The notes under the pieces were generated by a model. It made no database searches. It was not told where the DNA came from and worked only from the letters and a program-made list of their open reading frames with translations. This document shows, piece by piece, positions 1 through 7,620 of a DNA stretch of 12,663 nt. A program made the translations under genes and the position numbers. The first letter of the stretch is position 1. Each line of letters opens with the position of its first letter. The DNA is from CAKSQF01 sp051867925 (GTDB taxonomy: Bacteria > Bacillota > Clostridia > Oscillospirales > CAG-272). The stretch spans positions 1 to 12,663 of the forward strand of contig JBJDZI010000065.1 in the NCBI GenBank assembly GCA_051867925.1, in the 5' to 3' direction.

Positions 1-120
1 GCCTTCGTCGAACAGACCGACAAATCAAAATATTACAGCTCATTGAGCTATCACCTCTGCCGACAGGCAGCAAGTTACTACAGACAGGAGTGGATGACAT
101 GTCGAACTTCGAATTCCTAA
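1..120 (+). CDS. hsdS: Type I restriction specificity subunit, C-terminal end (partial)
   Basis: The first reading frame is open from the window edge to a TAA at 118-120 and gives 39 residues. They begin AFVEQTDKSK, which matches the conserved block that opens the C-terminal helical spacer of many HsdS proteins (F..FV.Q.DKSK). HsdS recognises the DNA target through two variable domains and bridges two HsdM subunits. Only its tail is here. The residues after DKSK (YYSSLSYHLC...) do not look like the usual coiled-coil spacer, so the end may have been altered by a frameshift or recombination. It overlaps the hsdR start by 22 bases, which fits translational coupling in an hsdMSR-type operon. The call rests on one short motif plus position directly upstream of hsdR. 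Confidence 0.6.
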   Translation, partial: AFVEQTDKSKYYSSLSYHLCRQAASYYRQEWMTCRTSNS

Positions 121-3100
121 AGGAGAAAAAGGAATATGTTTTGTTTGCTTCGGCAGCGATCGAAGCGGAAAAGGTGTATGTTTCCGCGCCTGCCATGTGC
201 GCTGTTGGCTGCCGGAAAGCGCTGGAGCTGGCGGTGAAGTGGGTCTACTCCGCAGACAATACCATGCAGATGCCTTACAAAGATAACCTACAAGCACTGA
301 TTCATGAACCAACATTCCGCTTTGCCGTGGACTATAATACTTGGGGCAAACTGCCCTTCATCATCAAACTTGGCAATTTGGCCGTCCACACGGAGCGCAG
401 CGTACAGGCCAGCGATGCTCTTGCTTCCCTGCAAGGACTTTTTGAGTTCATCCAGTGGGTGGACTATTGCTATGGCACCGATTACGAAGAACGCCAGTTT
501 GAGGAAGCAAAAATCCCGACAGAGCGTGTTATCGTAGACACAAAGAAAATCAAAGAGCAGGAAAGCCTGCTCGGGGAAAAGGACGCAGAGATCGAAGCAC
601 TTCGCCAGCAGATCGAGCAGATGTCCACGCAGCTTACCGCTGCCAAGGAACAGCATCAACAGGAGCGCACTTTCGTGGCGGCAGACCTTTCCGAGTTCAA
701 GACCCGCAAGATTTACATCGATGTGGACATGAAGCAGATGGGCTGGAAATTCACCGGCGCTGATGCAGATGTACAGGAAGAATACCCCGTTGAAGGGATG
801 GCTGGCGTTGTCGGCCAGATGGGATATGTGGACTATGTCCTGTTTGGCAAGGACGGTCTGCCACTGGCGGTCGTAGAAGCCAAGCGATCCAGCAAAGACC
901 CCAACATCGGACGCAAGCAGGCGGTGCTATATGCAGACTGCCTGGAACGCAAATTCGGTCGCCGTCCCATGATGTTCACCACCAACGGTTTCGAAACCTA
1001 CTTCTGGGACGATCAAAGCAGCCCCCAGCGCCAAGTCAGCGGCATTTTCAGCAAAGATGATTTGCAGAAACTCATGAACCGCAGAACAGAGCGAATGGAT
1101 CTGATGACCATTCCTATTGACGATCGTATCACCGACCGCTACTACCAGAAAGAAGCAATTCGAGCAGTATGTGAGCAGATCGGTCTCGGATTCAGAAAGC
1201 ACCTGCTGGTGATGGCCACAGGTACCGGCAAGACCAGAACCGCCTCCAGCTTGACAGATGTACTGAGTCGTGGCAAGCATGTCACCAACATTCTGTTCTT
1301 GGCAGACCGCACCGCGCTGGTAAAGCAGGCAAAGGATGACTTTAAGAATTACCTGCCCGATATGTCGCTGTGCAACCTTTGCTCCAACAAAGACGACCGC
1401 AGCGCGAGAATCGTATTTTCCACATACCCGACAATGCTGAATGCCATCGACGATATAAAGACAAAAGATGGGCAGAGAATGTTTACCCCGGCACATTTTG
1501 ACCTCATTATCATCGACGAAAGCCACCGCAGCATTTTCAAAAAGTACCGTGCTATCTTTGAATACTTTGATGCGATCATGGTCGGTCTGACCGCAACACC
1601 GAAAACGGATGTCGATCGCAACACCTATGATTTCTTCGAGATGGAGCATGGCGTTCCCACCTATGCATACGACTATGAGACGGCAGTCTATCAAGACCAT
1701 GTGCTTGTCCCATATTATAACTACGAGGTCAAAACCAAGTTCCTAGAGGAAGGCATCACCTACGATGACCTGTCTGATGAGGATAAGGAACGATACGAGG
1801 ATGATTTCATCGAAGATGGGTTGATGCCCGACTTCATCCCGTCCGCGCAACTGAACAAGTTTGTGTTCAACGAAACCACGGTAGACACTGTGCTACAGGA
1901 TTTAATGGAGCGCGGCATCCGTGTCGCAGGCGGCGACCGACTGGGAAAAACTATCATCTTCGCCCAGAACAAGCGCCATGCAGAGTTTATTCTGGAGCGC
2001 TTCAATAAGCTGTACCCCAAGTATCACGGCACTTTCGCCCAGCGCGTGATCTGCGACGATACATACGCGCAGACCATTATTGACGATTTCAAGGTGCCGA
2101 ATAAGGAACCGATTATTGCCGTATCCGTGGATATGATGGACACCGGCATCGATGTGCCGCAGTGCGTTAACCTCGTATTCTTTAAGAAGGTTCGTTCCAA
2201 AGCAAAGTTTTGGCAGATGATCGGCCGCGGTACTCGTCTGTGCAAGGGGCTTACCTGCACCGATCAGATAGACGGAGAATATACAGACAAAAAGCGATTC
2301 CTGATTTTTGACTACTGCGGCAACTTCGAGTATTTCCGCGCTCACAAAGAAGGCTATGAATCCAAGGAAGCCAAATCCCTCACGGAGAACATTTTCGGCA
2401 AGCAGGTTAAACTGGCAGTCATGCTCCAAGAAAGCGCTTATGCTGATGATGCATATCAAGCTTGGCGCACGGAACTGGTGGGCGTTTGCTACGCACAAGT
2501 AACGGAGTTGAATACTGACCTGATTGCAGTCAAGCTTCGTATGCAAAGCGTGGAAAAATTCAAAAAGCCCGGCGCTTTCAATTTCATCAGTGAGGGCGAT
2601 AAGGGCGAATTGTTGCAGCAGATTGCGCCAATTGTCCGGCTGGATGATACGGATGAGTATGCCAAGCGTTTTGACAACTTCATGTATGGCCTTATGATCG
2701 CAGCGATGGAACAGATGCCGTCATTCAAGTATGCGCAGAAGCAGTTGCGTGATATTGGTACTCTGTTGGAGCGTAAAATCAGCATTCCACAGGTTAAGGC
2801 AAAACTGCCGGTCATAAAAGAAGTGAACACCGATGCATTCTGGGAAGCAAACGACATTCTCCTGTTTGAGAAGGTACGAAAAGAACTTCGTAGCTTAATG
2901 CAGTTCCTTGTAGAAGTTGGCCCGGTGAAAAATCCGATTATTACGCATCTTACAGATCCCATTATCGGTGAGCAAGAAGGTATCCAGTTGGATGCGGCAT
3001 ACGACTTCGAGGATTACCGTGCCAAGGTGAATCGCTATGTCAATGAACATGGCAACACGCTGGCCATCTACAAGCTGACGCACAACATTCCTCTCTCTCA

Positions 3101-3473
3101 TGGCGATTATCAAGAGCTGGAGCGTGTGCTGACAAGCGAACTGGGCAGCAAAGAAGATTATGAGCGCGAATTTGGAGATACGCCTTTCGGCCTGCTGATC
3201 CGAAAGATCGCCAAGCTGGATCACGATGCAGCAATGGAAGCGTTCTCCCAGTTTATCAACGATCAGTCGCTGAATCAGAAACAAATTGCATTTCTGCATA
3301 AGATCATCAACCACATTGAGCAGAACGGATATATGGAGAGCGTCACCATGCTCACCAAGCCTCCGTTTGATAAGCCGCTCAGCTTCACAAGACTGTTCGA
3401 TAAAAAGATGCAGATCGCGATCATGGCAGCCATCAACAAAGTAAAGGATAACGCAGTCGTAATAGCTGCTTAA
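99..3473 (+). CDS. hsdR: Type I restriction enzyme R subunit (EcoEI type): nuclease and DNA translocase
   Basis: This is the motor and nuclease subunit of a type I restriction enzyme. It pulls unmodified DNA using ATP and cuts it at a distance from the recognition site. I chose the ATG at 99 (1124 aa): AGGAG at 86-90 lies 8 bases upstream, whereas an in-frame GTG at 90 would overlap that site. Order of domains: an N-terminal helical region of DUF4145 type (about 10-125); a predicted coiled coil (about 150-192); a PD-(D/E)xK nuclease core with D245 and E260-A-K262; and a superfamily 2 helicase core. The helicase core has Walker A GTGKT (375-379), DESH (473-476), TATP (498-501) and motif VI QMIGRGTR (706-713). 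The C-terminal third fits the EcoEI R C-terminal domain. Length is normal for the family and all key residues are present, so it should be active if hsdM and a working hsdS lie upstream. A GGAGG site and an ATG follow the stop directly, as if another operon gene once continued here. Confidence 0.95.
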   Translation: MSNFEFLKEKKEYVLFASAAIEAEKVYVSAPAMCAVGCRKALELAVKWVYSADNTMQMPYKDNLQALIHEPTFRFAVDYNTWGKLPFIIKLGNLAVHTERSVQASDALASLQGLFEFIQWVDYCYGTDYEERQFEEAKIPTERVIVDTKKIKEQESLLGEKDAEIEALRQQIEQMSTQLTAAKEQHQQERTFVAADLSEFKTRKIYIDVDMKQMGWKFTGADADVQEEYPVEGMAGVVGQMGYVDYVLFGKDGLPLAVVEAKRSSKDPNIGRKQAVLYADCLERKFGRRPMMFTTNGFETYFWDDQSSPQRQVSGIFSKDDLQKLMNRRTERMDLMTIPIDDRITDRYYQKEAIRAVCEQIGLGFRKHLLVMATGTGKTRTASSLTDVLSRGKHVTNILFLADRTALVKQAKDDFKNYLPDMSLCNLCSNKDDRSARIVFSTYPTMLNAIDDIKTKDGQRMFTPAHFDLIIIDESHRSIFKKYRAIFEYFDAIMVGLTATPKTDVDRNTYDFFEMEHGVPTYAYDYETAVYQDHVLVPYYNYEVKTKFLEEGITYDDLSDEDKERYEDDFIEDGLMPDFIPSAQLNKFVFNETTVDTVLQDLMERGIRVAGGDRLGKTIIFAQNKRHAEFILERFNKLYPKYHGTFAQRVICDDTYAQTIIDDFKVPNKEPIIAVSVDMMDTGIDVPQCVNLVFFKKVRSKAKFWQMIGRGTRLCKGLTCTDQIDGEYTDKKRFLIFDYCGNFEYFRAHKEGYESKEAKSLTENIFGKQVKLAVMLQESAYADDAYQAWRTELVGVCYAQVTELNTDLIAVKLRMQSVEKFKKPGAFNFISEGDKGELLQQIAPIVRLDDTDEYAKRFDNFMYGLMIAAMEQMPSFKYAQKQLRDIGTLLERKISIPQVKAKLPVIKEVNTDAFWEANDILLFEKVRKELRSLMQFLVEVGPVKNPIITHLTDPIIGEQEGIQLDAAYDFEDYRAKVNRYVNEHGNTLAIYKLTHNIPLSHGDYQELERVLTSELGSKEDYEREFGDTPFGLLIRKIAKLDHDAAMEAFSQFINDQSLNQKQIAFLHKIINHIEQNGYMESVTMLTKPPFDKPLSFTRLFDKKMQIAIMAAINKVKDNAVVIAA

Positions 3474-3492
3474 TGGAGGAAAAATGAGCAGA

Positions 3493-4323
3493 TTAGCCAA
3501 GCGCTTCTGCAATTTCTGTCTGTGTATAATGCAATTGCCGCAAACGACAGATCTCCAGCTCTGTGCTATCCAGCGTTTCCATAAAGGCTTCTTCCAGTTG
3601 CTGTTCAAAGATCTGTTCTTCTACGCTGTATTCTTCGCCGTCATCCAACACATTCTGCCCACGCTCCAGCACGTCAAGCTCGATATCTTCTGAGGACAAT
3701 AGCCGACCGATCTTGGTTCGGGTATGATCCCACTTGCGGTCGAAGTCGATCTTGTCCCAATTCTCCATAGCCTGTTCGCTGAAGTCTTCGTGTGTTTGCA
3801 TCAACTTCAGCTCGCTGAGCAGTTGGGGAACATTCTCGGTTTGCATCAACAGATTCATCGCGTTACCTTGAAGCTCGCTTGCAAATTGCGCGATGACTAT
3901 TTCCACCTCTTCGTCGGAAAGATCGTCGCAGGATTTGCCCACCGACTCGGCGTATGTAGAAATTGCTTTTGCAATCTTCGGCTCCCAAAAATCGAAAATC
4001 CGCTGTGTGAGATCCGTATCGGATAGGATCTGCGTTACCGTTCCGGCGACCAAATCCTCGTTGGCGTTCTCCAACACTTGCAGAGGATATGCGTCAGAGA
4101 AATTGCGCAAAGAACCCTTTCCGCCCATTGCCTTCTGTTGCCGATCCCACTCCTCGGCAAATAATCTTTTTGCCTTGACATAGATTTGATTCTGCGCTTC
4201 GGTCGCTTTGGACGGATCATAGGAGGATTGCTCTGTAGTAAAATCGTTTGCTTGAAAGTGCGCTTTCAGCTGATCCAGCGTGGGCGGTCCGGGATTATCC
4301 AACAGGGAAGTGTCTTTGGGCAT
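3493..4323 (-). CDS. Unrecognised protein with truncated sigma-70 region 4-like helix-turn-helix
   Basis: A 276-residue acidic, helical protein I cannot assign to a named family. The N-terminal 240 residues show no catalytic motif I recognise and no signal peptide or membrane segment. The last 25 or so residues (…LEICRLRQLHYTQTEIAEALG) match the first part of a sigma-70 region 4 helix-turn-helix, but the protein stops after helix 2 and lacks the recognition helix. The TAA at 3493-3495 lies 19 bases from the convergent hsdR stop, so the 3' end was probably lost at a recombination junction. The start is well supported: AAAGGAG at 4334-4340, 10 bases upstream of the ATG, and a promoter at 4354-4382. 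It may once have been a DNA-binding or sigma-like regulator; without its recognition helix, sequence-specific DNA binding is doubtful. Whether it is still functional cannot be told. Confidence 0.75.
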   Translation of the reverse strand: MPKDTSLLDNPGPPTLDQLKAHFQANDFTTEQSSYDPSKATEAQNQIYVKAKRLFAEEWDRQQKAMGGKGSLRNFSDAYPLQVLENANEDLVAGTVTQILSDTDLTQRIFDFWEPKIAKAISTYAESVGKSCDDLSDEEVEIVIAQFASELQGNAMNLLMQTENVPQLLSELKLMQTHEDFSEQAMENWDKIDFDRKWDHTRTKIGRLLSSEDIELDVLERGQNVLDDGEEYSVEEQIFEQQLEEAFMETLDSTELEICRLRQLHYTQTEIAEALG

Positions 4324-4353
4324 ATGAAATCGACTCCTTTGATATTTGAGAAT

Positions 4354-4382
4354 AGTATAGCATAAGTGTGGCGATTTTTCAA
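4354..4382 (-). promoter_or_regulatory. Sigma-A type promoter for the sigma-like gene
   Basis: Read on the - strand, TTGAAA (4377-4382) and TATACT (4354-4359) are separated by exactly 17 bases, which is a near-consensus housekeeping promoter. It sits 31 bases before the start codon of the truncated HTH gene and directs transcription into it. Confidence 0.8.
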
Positions 4383-4408
4383 CTATTTTTCAGAGCACCT
4401 ACAATCTC

Positions 4409-4441
4409 AAAAGCAGGCAGAATATTCCTCTACCTGCTTTT
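4409..4441 (-). terminator. Hairpin terminator downstream of a gene remnant
   Basis: AAAAGCAGG at 4409-4417 pairs with CCTGCTTTT at 4433-4441. On the - strand the stem extends to 13 pairs including one U-G wobble, with a 7-base loop; on the + strand the same position is a C-A mismatch, which favours - strand function. The stem ends in four U. It lies 52 bases past the stop of the remnant at 4494-4679 and just before the promoter of the next - strand gene. Confidence 0.55.
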
Positions 4442-4493
4442 ATCCGCTATCAGTATTTTCCTGCGCTTTTAGTACTGAGTATAGCATTAGCTT

Positions 4494-4679
4494 TCACTCT
4501 CTCCACCCCCAGAGGTAATAGTCCGCCAGAGTAGGCGCAACTGTTTTGGCATCCCCTTCGGGTGCGGTTTCGGGTAGCACACGTAAGGTCGCGCCCGTAT
4601 CGTTCTGGGCAATGTTGATGACGGTGCAATACTCTTGACCGCTAAATCGCCACTCCCTAAGAAGAGTGGCAGTATAAAA
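4494..4679 (-). pseudogene. C-terminal remnant of an unrecognised gene
   Basis: This frame is open for 61 codons between an upstream TGA (4680-4682) and its own TGA (4494-4496), with no plausible start codon at its head. It reads like real protein: the central stretch TVINIAQNDTGATLRVLPE is followed by a proline- and threonine-bearing linker and ends in ADYYLWGWRE. The other frame over this stretch (4487-4690) is much less protein-like. I do not recognise the family. A hairpin terminator stands just downstream, as expected for the 3' end of a former gene. The 5' part of the gene is missing; the upstream 110 bases up to the ABC gene fragment show nothing recognisable. Confidence 0.5.
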
Positions 4680-4798
4680 TCAATTTTCAAAACTCCATGG
4701 TGAATTTTCGCAACTTGTGGATAAGCAAGGTTGCAGATGGATTTAACACCACGTTCACGCTATTGCTGATTATATGGTGCAAAATCAAGATATCAAGT

Positions 4799-5638
4799 TT
4801 ATATGCAACACATTTTGCACACAACTATAGCAATTCTTTCTGTTAGATTCACAATGGAACCCAGTCCACCCAACGCAATATCTTTGGCTGCAAATTTACG
4901 AACATTGCTAACGAGATCATCCGACACTTTTTCCTGACGTTTAATAAACAGACCGTCCAGTGAATAAACCTTGATCTCCTTTGCAAACTGTTTCTGATAA
5001 AACAGACGTTTAATATAATCATTCGCACGACGAATGGGCAGAGCGGCAGTATTACGATTATAATCAAGTCTATTCGCTTTCATCACAACCCATAAATGCG
5101 CAAGTACAAGGATCGCTGATAGTACAACTAACGGCCAGCTCAGTTGAAAAATAATGGCTGTAATTCCTGACAAGGATAAAACGGTGGTAATAAAACCACA
5201 AAATGAATTGAAGGTACCGATACAACGATCTTCGCCTTCGGAAATGCTTCTCGAATAGAGGTCAAAAAAGGAGGGATCGTCAAAGCGAACATATTCAGTT
5301 CGTTTTGCTCGTTGCAGGATTTGTGTTCGAATGGTATTTCGCACCTTTTGCGATGCGATATGGTTAAAATAGCAATCCATCCATTTGTGCATCAAGCTCT
5401 CGAGGAGCATAGCACCAAAGAAAAAGGCTGACCAGATCACAAAGGTTGGAATGCTTTCCCGAGCAGTCAGTAAATCTACGATCTTTTTCGTGTAAAGAAC
5501 CGGCAGGATTACTTCAAAACAACGTAAAATCGCATACAGTAGATTTAGAAACACATAGCTTTTGTGTTTTTTACAAAGCAAGGTAAAAACATAGCGCAAA
5601 TTGTTAAGAGTTGAAAAATTGGACTTTTTCTTTTTCAT
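4799..5638 (-). pseudogene. ABC exporter membrane domain, truncated before the ATPase domain
   Basis: The 279 residues form the transmembrane half of an ABC exporter of the type that moves peptides or lipids out of the cell. Hydrophobic segments lie at about 27-50, 64-82, 142-163 and 166-187. The intracellular loop near 114-130 (RTEYVRFDDPSFFDLYSR) and the second loop near 220-235 (KEIKVYSLDGLFIKRQ) are typical of the fold. A full exporter of this family has about 580 residues. Here the protein stops within the fifth membrane segment, and no Walker A, signature or Walker B sequence follows. The start is intact: AGGAG at 5646-5650, 7 bases before the ATG. The 3' half has been lost at a breakpoint near 4800. 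The preceding remnant (5675-5854) suggests an old export operon, perhaps for a modified peptide, but the substrate is unknown. On its own this fragment could not hydrolyse ATP. Confidence 0.8.
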
Positions 5639-5667
5639 TTTAGTTCTCCTCTAAACGTATATTTTGT

Positions 5668-5686
5668 CATTCATTTATGATGAATG
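5668..5686. repeat. Inverted repeat upstream of the ABC fragment
   Basis: CATTCAT (5668-5674) and ATGAATG (5680-5686) form perfect 7-bp arms around a 5-base spacer, 30 bases before the ABC gene start. The size and symmetry would suit a dimeric repressor site or a small mRNA hairpin. It overlaps the last codons of the upstream remnant. No regulator gene is adjacent, so its function is a guess. Confidence 0.35.
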
Positions 5687-5854
5687 CAAAGATATACCTT
5701 GAAATAAATTCTTCATTAGACCTGCAAGCCATCCTATAAGTAAAAAATCAGATCTACTTTCAACAAGAGATAATCTAGCAATAATTTTTTTAAATTTATT
5801 TTTTCCGGAATATTGTCCAACAAAAAATATTATTGATATTTTAAAATTGCTTTC
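5675..5854 (-). pseudogene. C-terminal remnant of the gene preceding the ABC exporter
   Basis: Fifty-nine open codons end in a TAA at 5675-5677, 36 bases before the ABC start; an in-frame stop lies immediately upstream (5855-5857). No ATG occurs before codon 47. The product is basic and hydrophobic in a protein-like pattern, for example KFKKIIARLSLVESRSDF followed by LLIGWLAGLMKNLF. The spacing and strand fit a former operon partner of the exporter. I cannot name the family. The AT-rich coding bias resembles the ABC fragment and differs from the GC-richer genes beyond 5900, so the upstream breakpoint probably lies between about 5855 and 5910. Confidence 0.4.
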
Positions 5855-5911
5855 TTATGCCACTCCGATTTTTGCGTATTCTTAAACGGCCTGTCGGTGG
5901 CAAGGTGACTT

Positions 5912-5954
5912 GAAATACAAAAAGCACCGCCCCGCAATCTGTGGGAGCTGTGCT
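5912..5954 (-). terminator. Rho-independent terminator of the rfbB-PAS unit
   Basis: On the - strand AGCAC (from 5954) pairs with GTGCT (ending 5923), with a GC-rich, slightly bulged inner stem, followed by five U and then UA-rich sequence (5922 down to 5912). It begins 41 bases past the PAS gene stop. Confidence 0.75.
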
Positions 5955-5995
5955 GTTTCTTCCCTCCCGTTGGGCAGACCGTCCGCCTCGCTCTA

Positions 5996-6376
5996 TCATT
6001 CATCCCCAAAATCGAACGGTCTTGCCGTTTCGCGGCTTCTGCGCTCGTGCTTTTCGTAGTAACCGATCAGCCGCCCATTCTCGTCCCGCAGGGCGATGGC
6101 GTACACATCCCGATCGTCTTTTTCCCGGTAAAACTCAAAGATGCGATTGTGGGCAGGGCTTTTTGCAAACCACGCCACCGTCTTGCAAATCAGCTCCTGT
6201 GAGTACGGATTATGGCAATCCAGCAGGCTTTTTCCGATCAAATTTGCGCCGCCGCGTTTTTCGTAGTTTCGGATGGCGGCAGGGTTCATATAAATGATCG
6301 TATGACCGAGATCGCACAGCACGACAGATTCCGTGTCCTGATCGATCACACTTTTGAAAAATGCAGATAACTCCAT
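5996..6376 (-). CDS. Small single-domain PAS protein
   Basis: A 126-residue cytoplasmic protein consisting of one PAS fold: VVLCDLGHTIIYMNPAAI (18-35) is the typical first strand pair, IGKSLLDCHN (47-56) follows, and DRDVYAIALRDENGRLIGYYE (89-108) gives the last strands. PAS domains bind small molecules or cofactors and transmit signals. No kinase, cyclase or DNA-binding domain is attached, so it would have to act through a partner. Similar stand-alone PAS proteins with the GKSLLDCH block are common in Firmicutes and have no defined role that I know. GGAAAGGG lies 7 bases before the ATG. It is 40 bases downstream of rfbB on the same strand with no terminator between, so the two are probably co-transcribed from the promoter at 7443-7471. 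Confidence 0.85.
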   Translation of the reverse strand: MELSAFFKSVIDQDTESVVLCDLGHTIIYMNPAAIRNYEKRGGANLIGKSLLDCHNPYSQELICKTVAWFAKSPAHNRIFEFYREKDDRDVYAIALRDENGRLIGYYEKHERRSRETARPFDFGDE

Positions 6377-6416
6377 GGTTTGACCCTTTCCGATTTGTTT
6401 TAAGATGAGCGTTGCA

Positions 6417-7412
6417 TCAGGCGCGCCCCGCCATCTCCCGCGACCGAAGAGGACGCCACCATTCGCCGTTTGCCAGATACCAGCGCACCGTGCGCTCCAG
6501 ACCGTCCGAGAAGGCGATCTTTGGCGCCCATCCCAGCTCCCGTCGGAGCTTGCCTGTGTCTAAGGAATACTTGCGATCGTGTCCCTTGCGGTCGGGAACG
6601 AAGGTGATCCGCTCCTCGCCCTTACAGAGCAGTCTCAGCAGGCGACGCACCAGTTCCAGATTGCACACCTCGTCCCCGCTCCCCACATTGTAGACCTCAC
6701 CCGTCTTGCCCTTTTGCAGGATCAGATCCACGGCGGCGCAATGATCCTCCACATGAAGCCAATCGCGCACGTTGAGCCCGTCGCCGTAGACGGGAAGGGG
6801 ATCCTCCTCCAGTGCGGATGCGATCATCAGCGGAATCAACTTTTCCGGAAACTGATAAGGGCCGTAATTGTTTGCCGAGCGGCTGATTGTCACATGCAGA
6901 CCGTAGGTGCGATGGTAGGACAGAACCAGCAGATCCGCCGAGGCTTTGGAGGCGGAATAGGGACTGCCGGGGCGCAGTGGAGACGTTTCGGCAAACTGCT
7001 CGGGAGAGTCCAGCGGCAGATCGCCGTAGACCTCGTCGGTGGAGATCTGGTGAAACCGTTTCACGCCGTATTTGCGGGAAGCGTCCAAAAGCACCGCCGT
7101 TCCCAGAATATTGGTGCGCAAAAACACCTCGGGATCGTCTATGGAGCGATCCACATGGCTCTCCGCGGCAAAATGAACCACCACATCGGGGTGCTCGGCG
7201 GCAAACACGCCGTCGATCAGATCGCGGTCGCATATATCCCCCCGCACAAATCGAAACCGCGGATCGCACAGAATCGGCTCCAGCGTGGACAGATTACCTG
7301 CGTAGGTCAGTTTATCCACGCAAACCACCCGACGGTCGAGATAATTTTGCAACAGATAAAAGATAAAATTACTTCCGATAAATCCGGCACCGCCGGTGAT
7401 GAGCATAGTCAT
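6417..7412 (-). CDS. rfbB: dTDP-glucose 4,6-dehydratase
   Basis: The enzyme converts dTDP-glucose to dTDP-4-keto-6-deoxyglucose with bound NAD, the second step towards dTDP-rhamnose and other deoxysugars of surface polysaccharides. The 331 residues are the normal length. The NAD-binding GGAGFIG is at 7-13, the HFAAESHVDRS block at 80-90, the catalytic T125-D126-E127 and the Y152/K156 pair (YSASK) are all present, and NNYGPYQFPEKLIP (181-194) is diagnostic of the RmlB/RfbB family. I start at the ATG 7410-7412. GGAGG lies just upstream, and the promoter at 7443-7471 would begin the message after any longer start, since the frame stays open to 7502. The other rhamnose genes (rmlA, C, D) are not adjacent, so this copy is isolated. 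The PAS gene follows as a likely operon partner. Confidence 0.95.
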   Translation of the reverse strand: MTMLITGGAGFIGSNFIFYLLQNYLDRRVVCVDKLTYAGNLSTLEPILCDPRFRFVRGDICDRDLIDGVFAAEHPDVVVHFAAESHVDRSIDDPEVFLRTNILGTAVLLDASRKYGVKRFHQISTDEVYGDLPLDSPEQFAETSPLRPGSPYSASKASADLLVLSYHRTYGLHVTISRSANNYGPYQFPEKLIPLMIASALEEDPLPVYGDGLNVRDWLHVEDHCAAVDLILQKGKTGEVYNVGSGDEVCNLELVRRLLRLLCKGEERITFVPDRKGHDRKYSLDTGKLRRELGWAPKIAFSDGLERTVRWYLANGEWWRPLRSREMAGRA

Positions 7413-7442
7413 CCAAACACCCCCTCCTCGCAACATAAGTCC

Positions 7443-7471
7443 AGTATAGCACAAACAGAGCGGTTTGTCAA
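7443..7471 (-). promoter_or_regulatory. Consensus sigma-A promoter for rfbB-PAS
   Basis: On the - strand TTGACA (7466-7471), a 17-base spacer and TATACT (7443-7448) form an almost perfect housekeeping promoter. A short inverted repeat, CGGTT (7461-7465) and AACCG (7474-7478), straddles the -35 box and could be an operator, though such 5-bp arms can occur by chance. Confidence 0.85.
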
Positions 7472-7567
7472 CCAACCGGAGGGGTGAAAACCCGTTTTGC
7501 AAGTTGCGCCGCCACTTTTGCTAAAAACCACATCCCGGGAGAAACGGTAGATTTGTTCACAATTTGG

Positions 7568-7576
7568 TGCTATAAT
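7568..7576 (+). promoter_or_regulatory. Extended -10 promoter for the acetyltransferase gene
   Basis: TGCTATAAT is a perfect extended -10 element. The best -35 at the right distance (about 7548-7553) is weak, which is normal when the TG extension is present. Transcription would begin near 7583, leaving a leader of about 160 bases before the gene. Confidence 0.65.
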
Positions 7577-7620
7577 TAAAACAGATCCTGCAAAAACGCA
7601 CGATCCAATCTATTGATTTC

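Noticed and set aside
927..1700. A 257-codon - strand frame inside hsdR
   Set aside because: Antisense to the helicase motifs of hsdR; no start signal or family resemblance.
3484..3693. A 69-codon + strand frame with a strong binding site after hsdR
   Set aside because: After the first few codons it runs antisense through the protein-like - strand gene and is rich in Cys and Phe without any pattern. I treat only its start signal as meaningful, as a mark of the breakpoint.
4487..4690. A 67-codon - strand frame with an ATG
   Set aside because: It overlaps the remnant 4494-4679 in a different frame, and its Pro/Arg-rich product looks like an out-of-frame reading of that remnant.
6579..7487. 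A 302-codon + strand frame opposite rfbB
   Set aside because: It is antisense to a complete, motif-bearing rfbB, has low-quality His/Gln-rich composition and no binding site.
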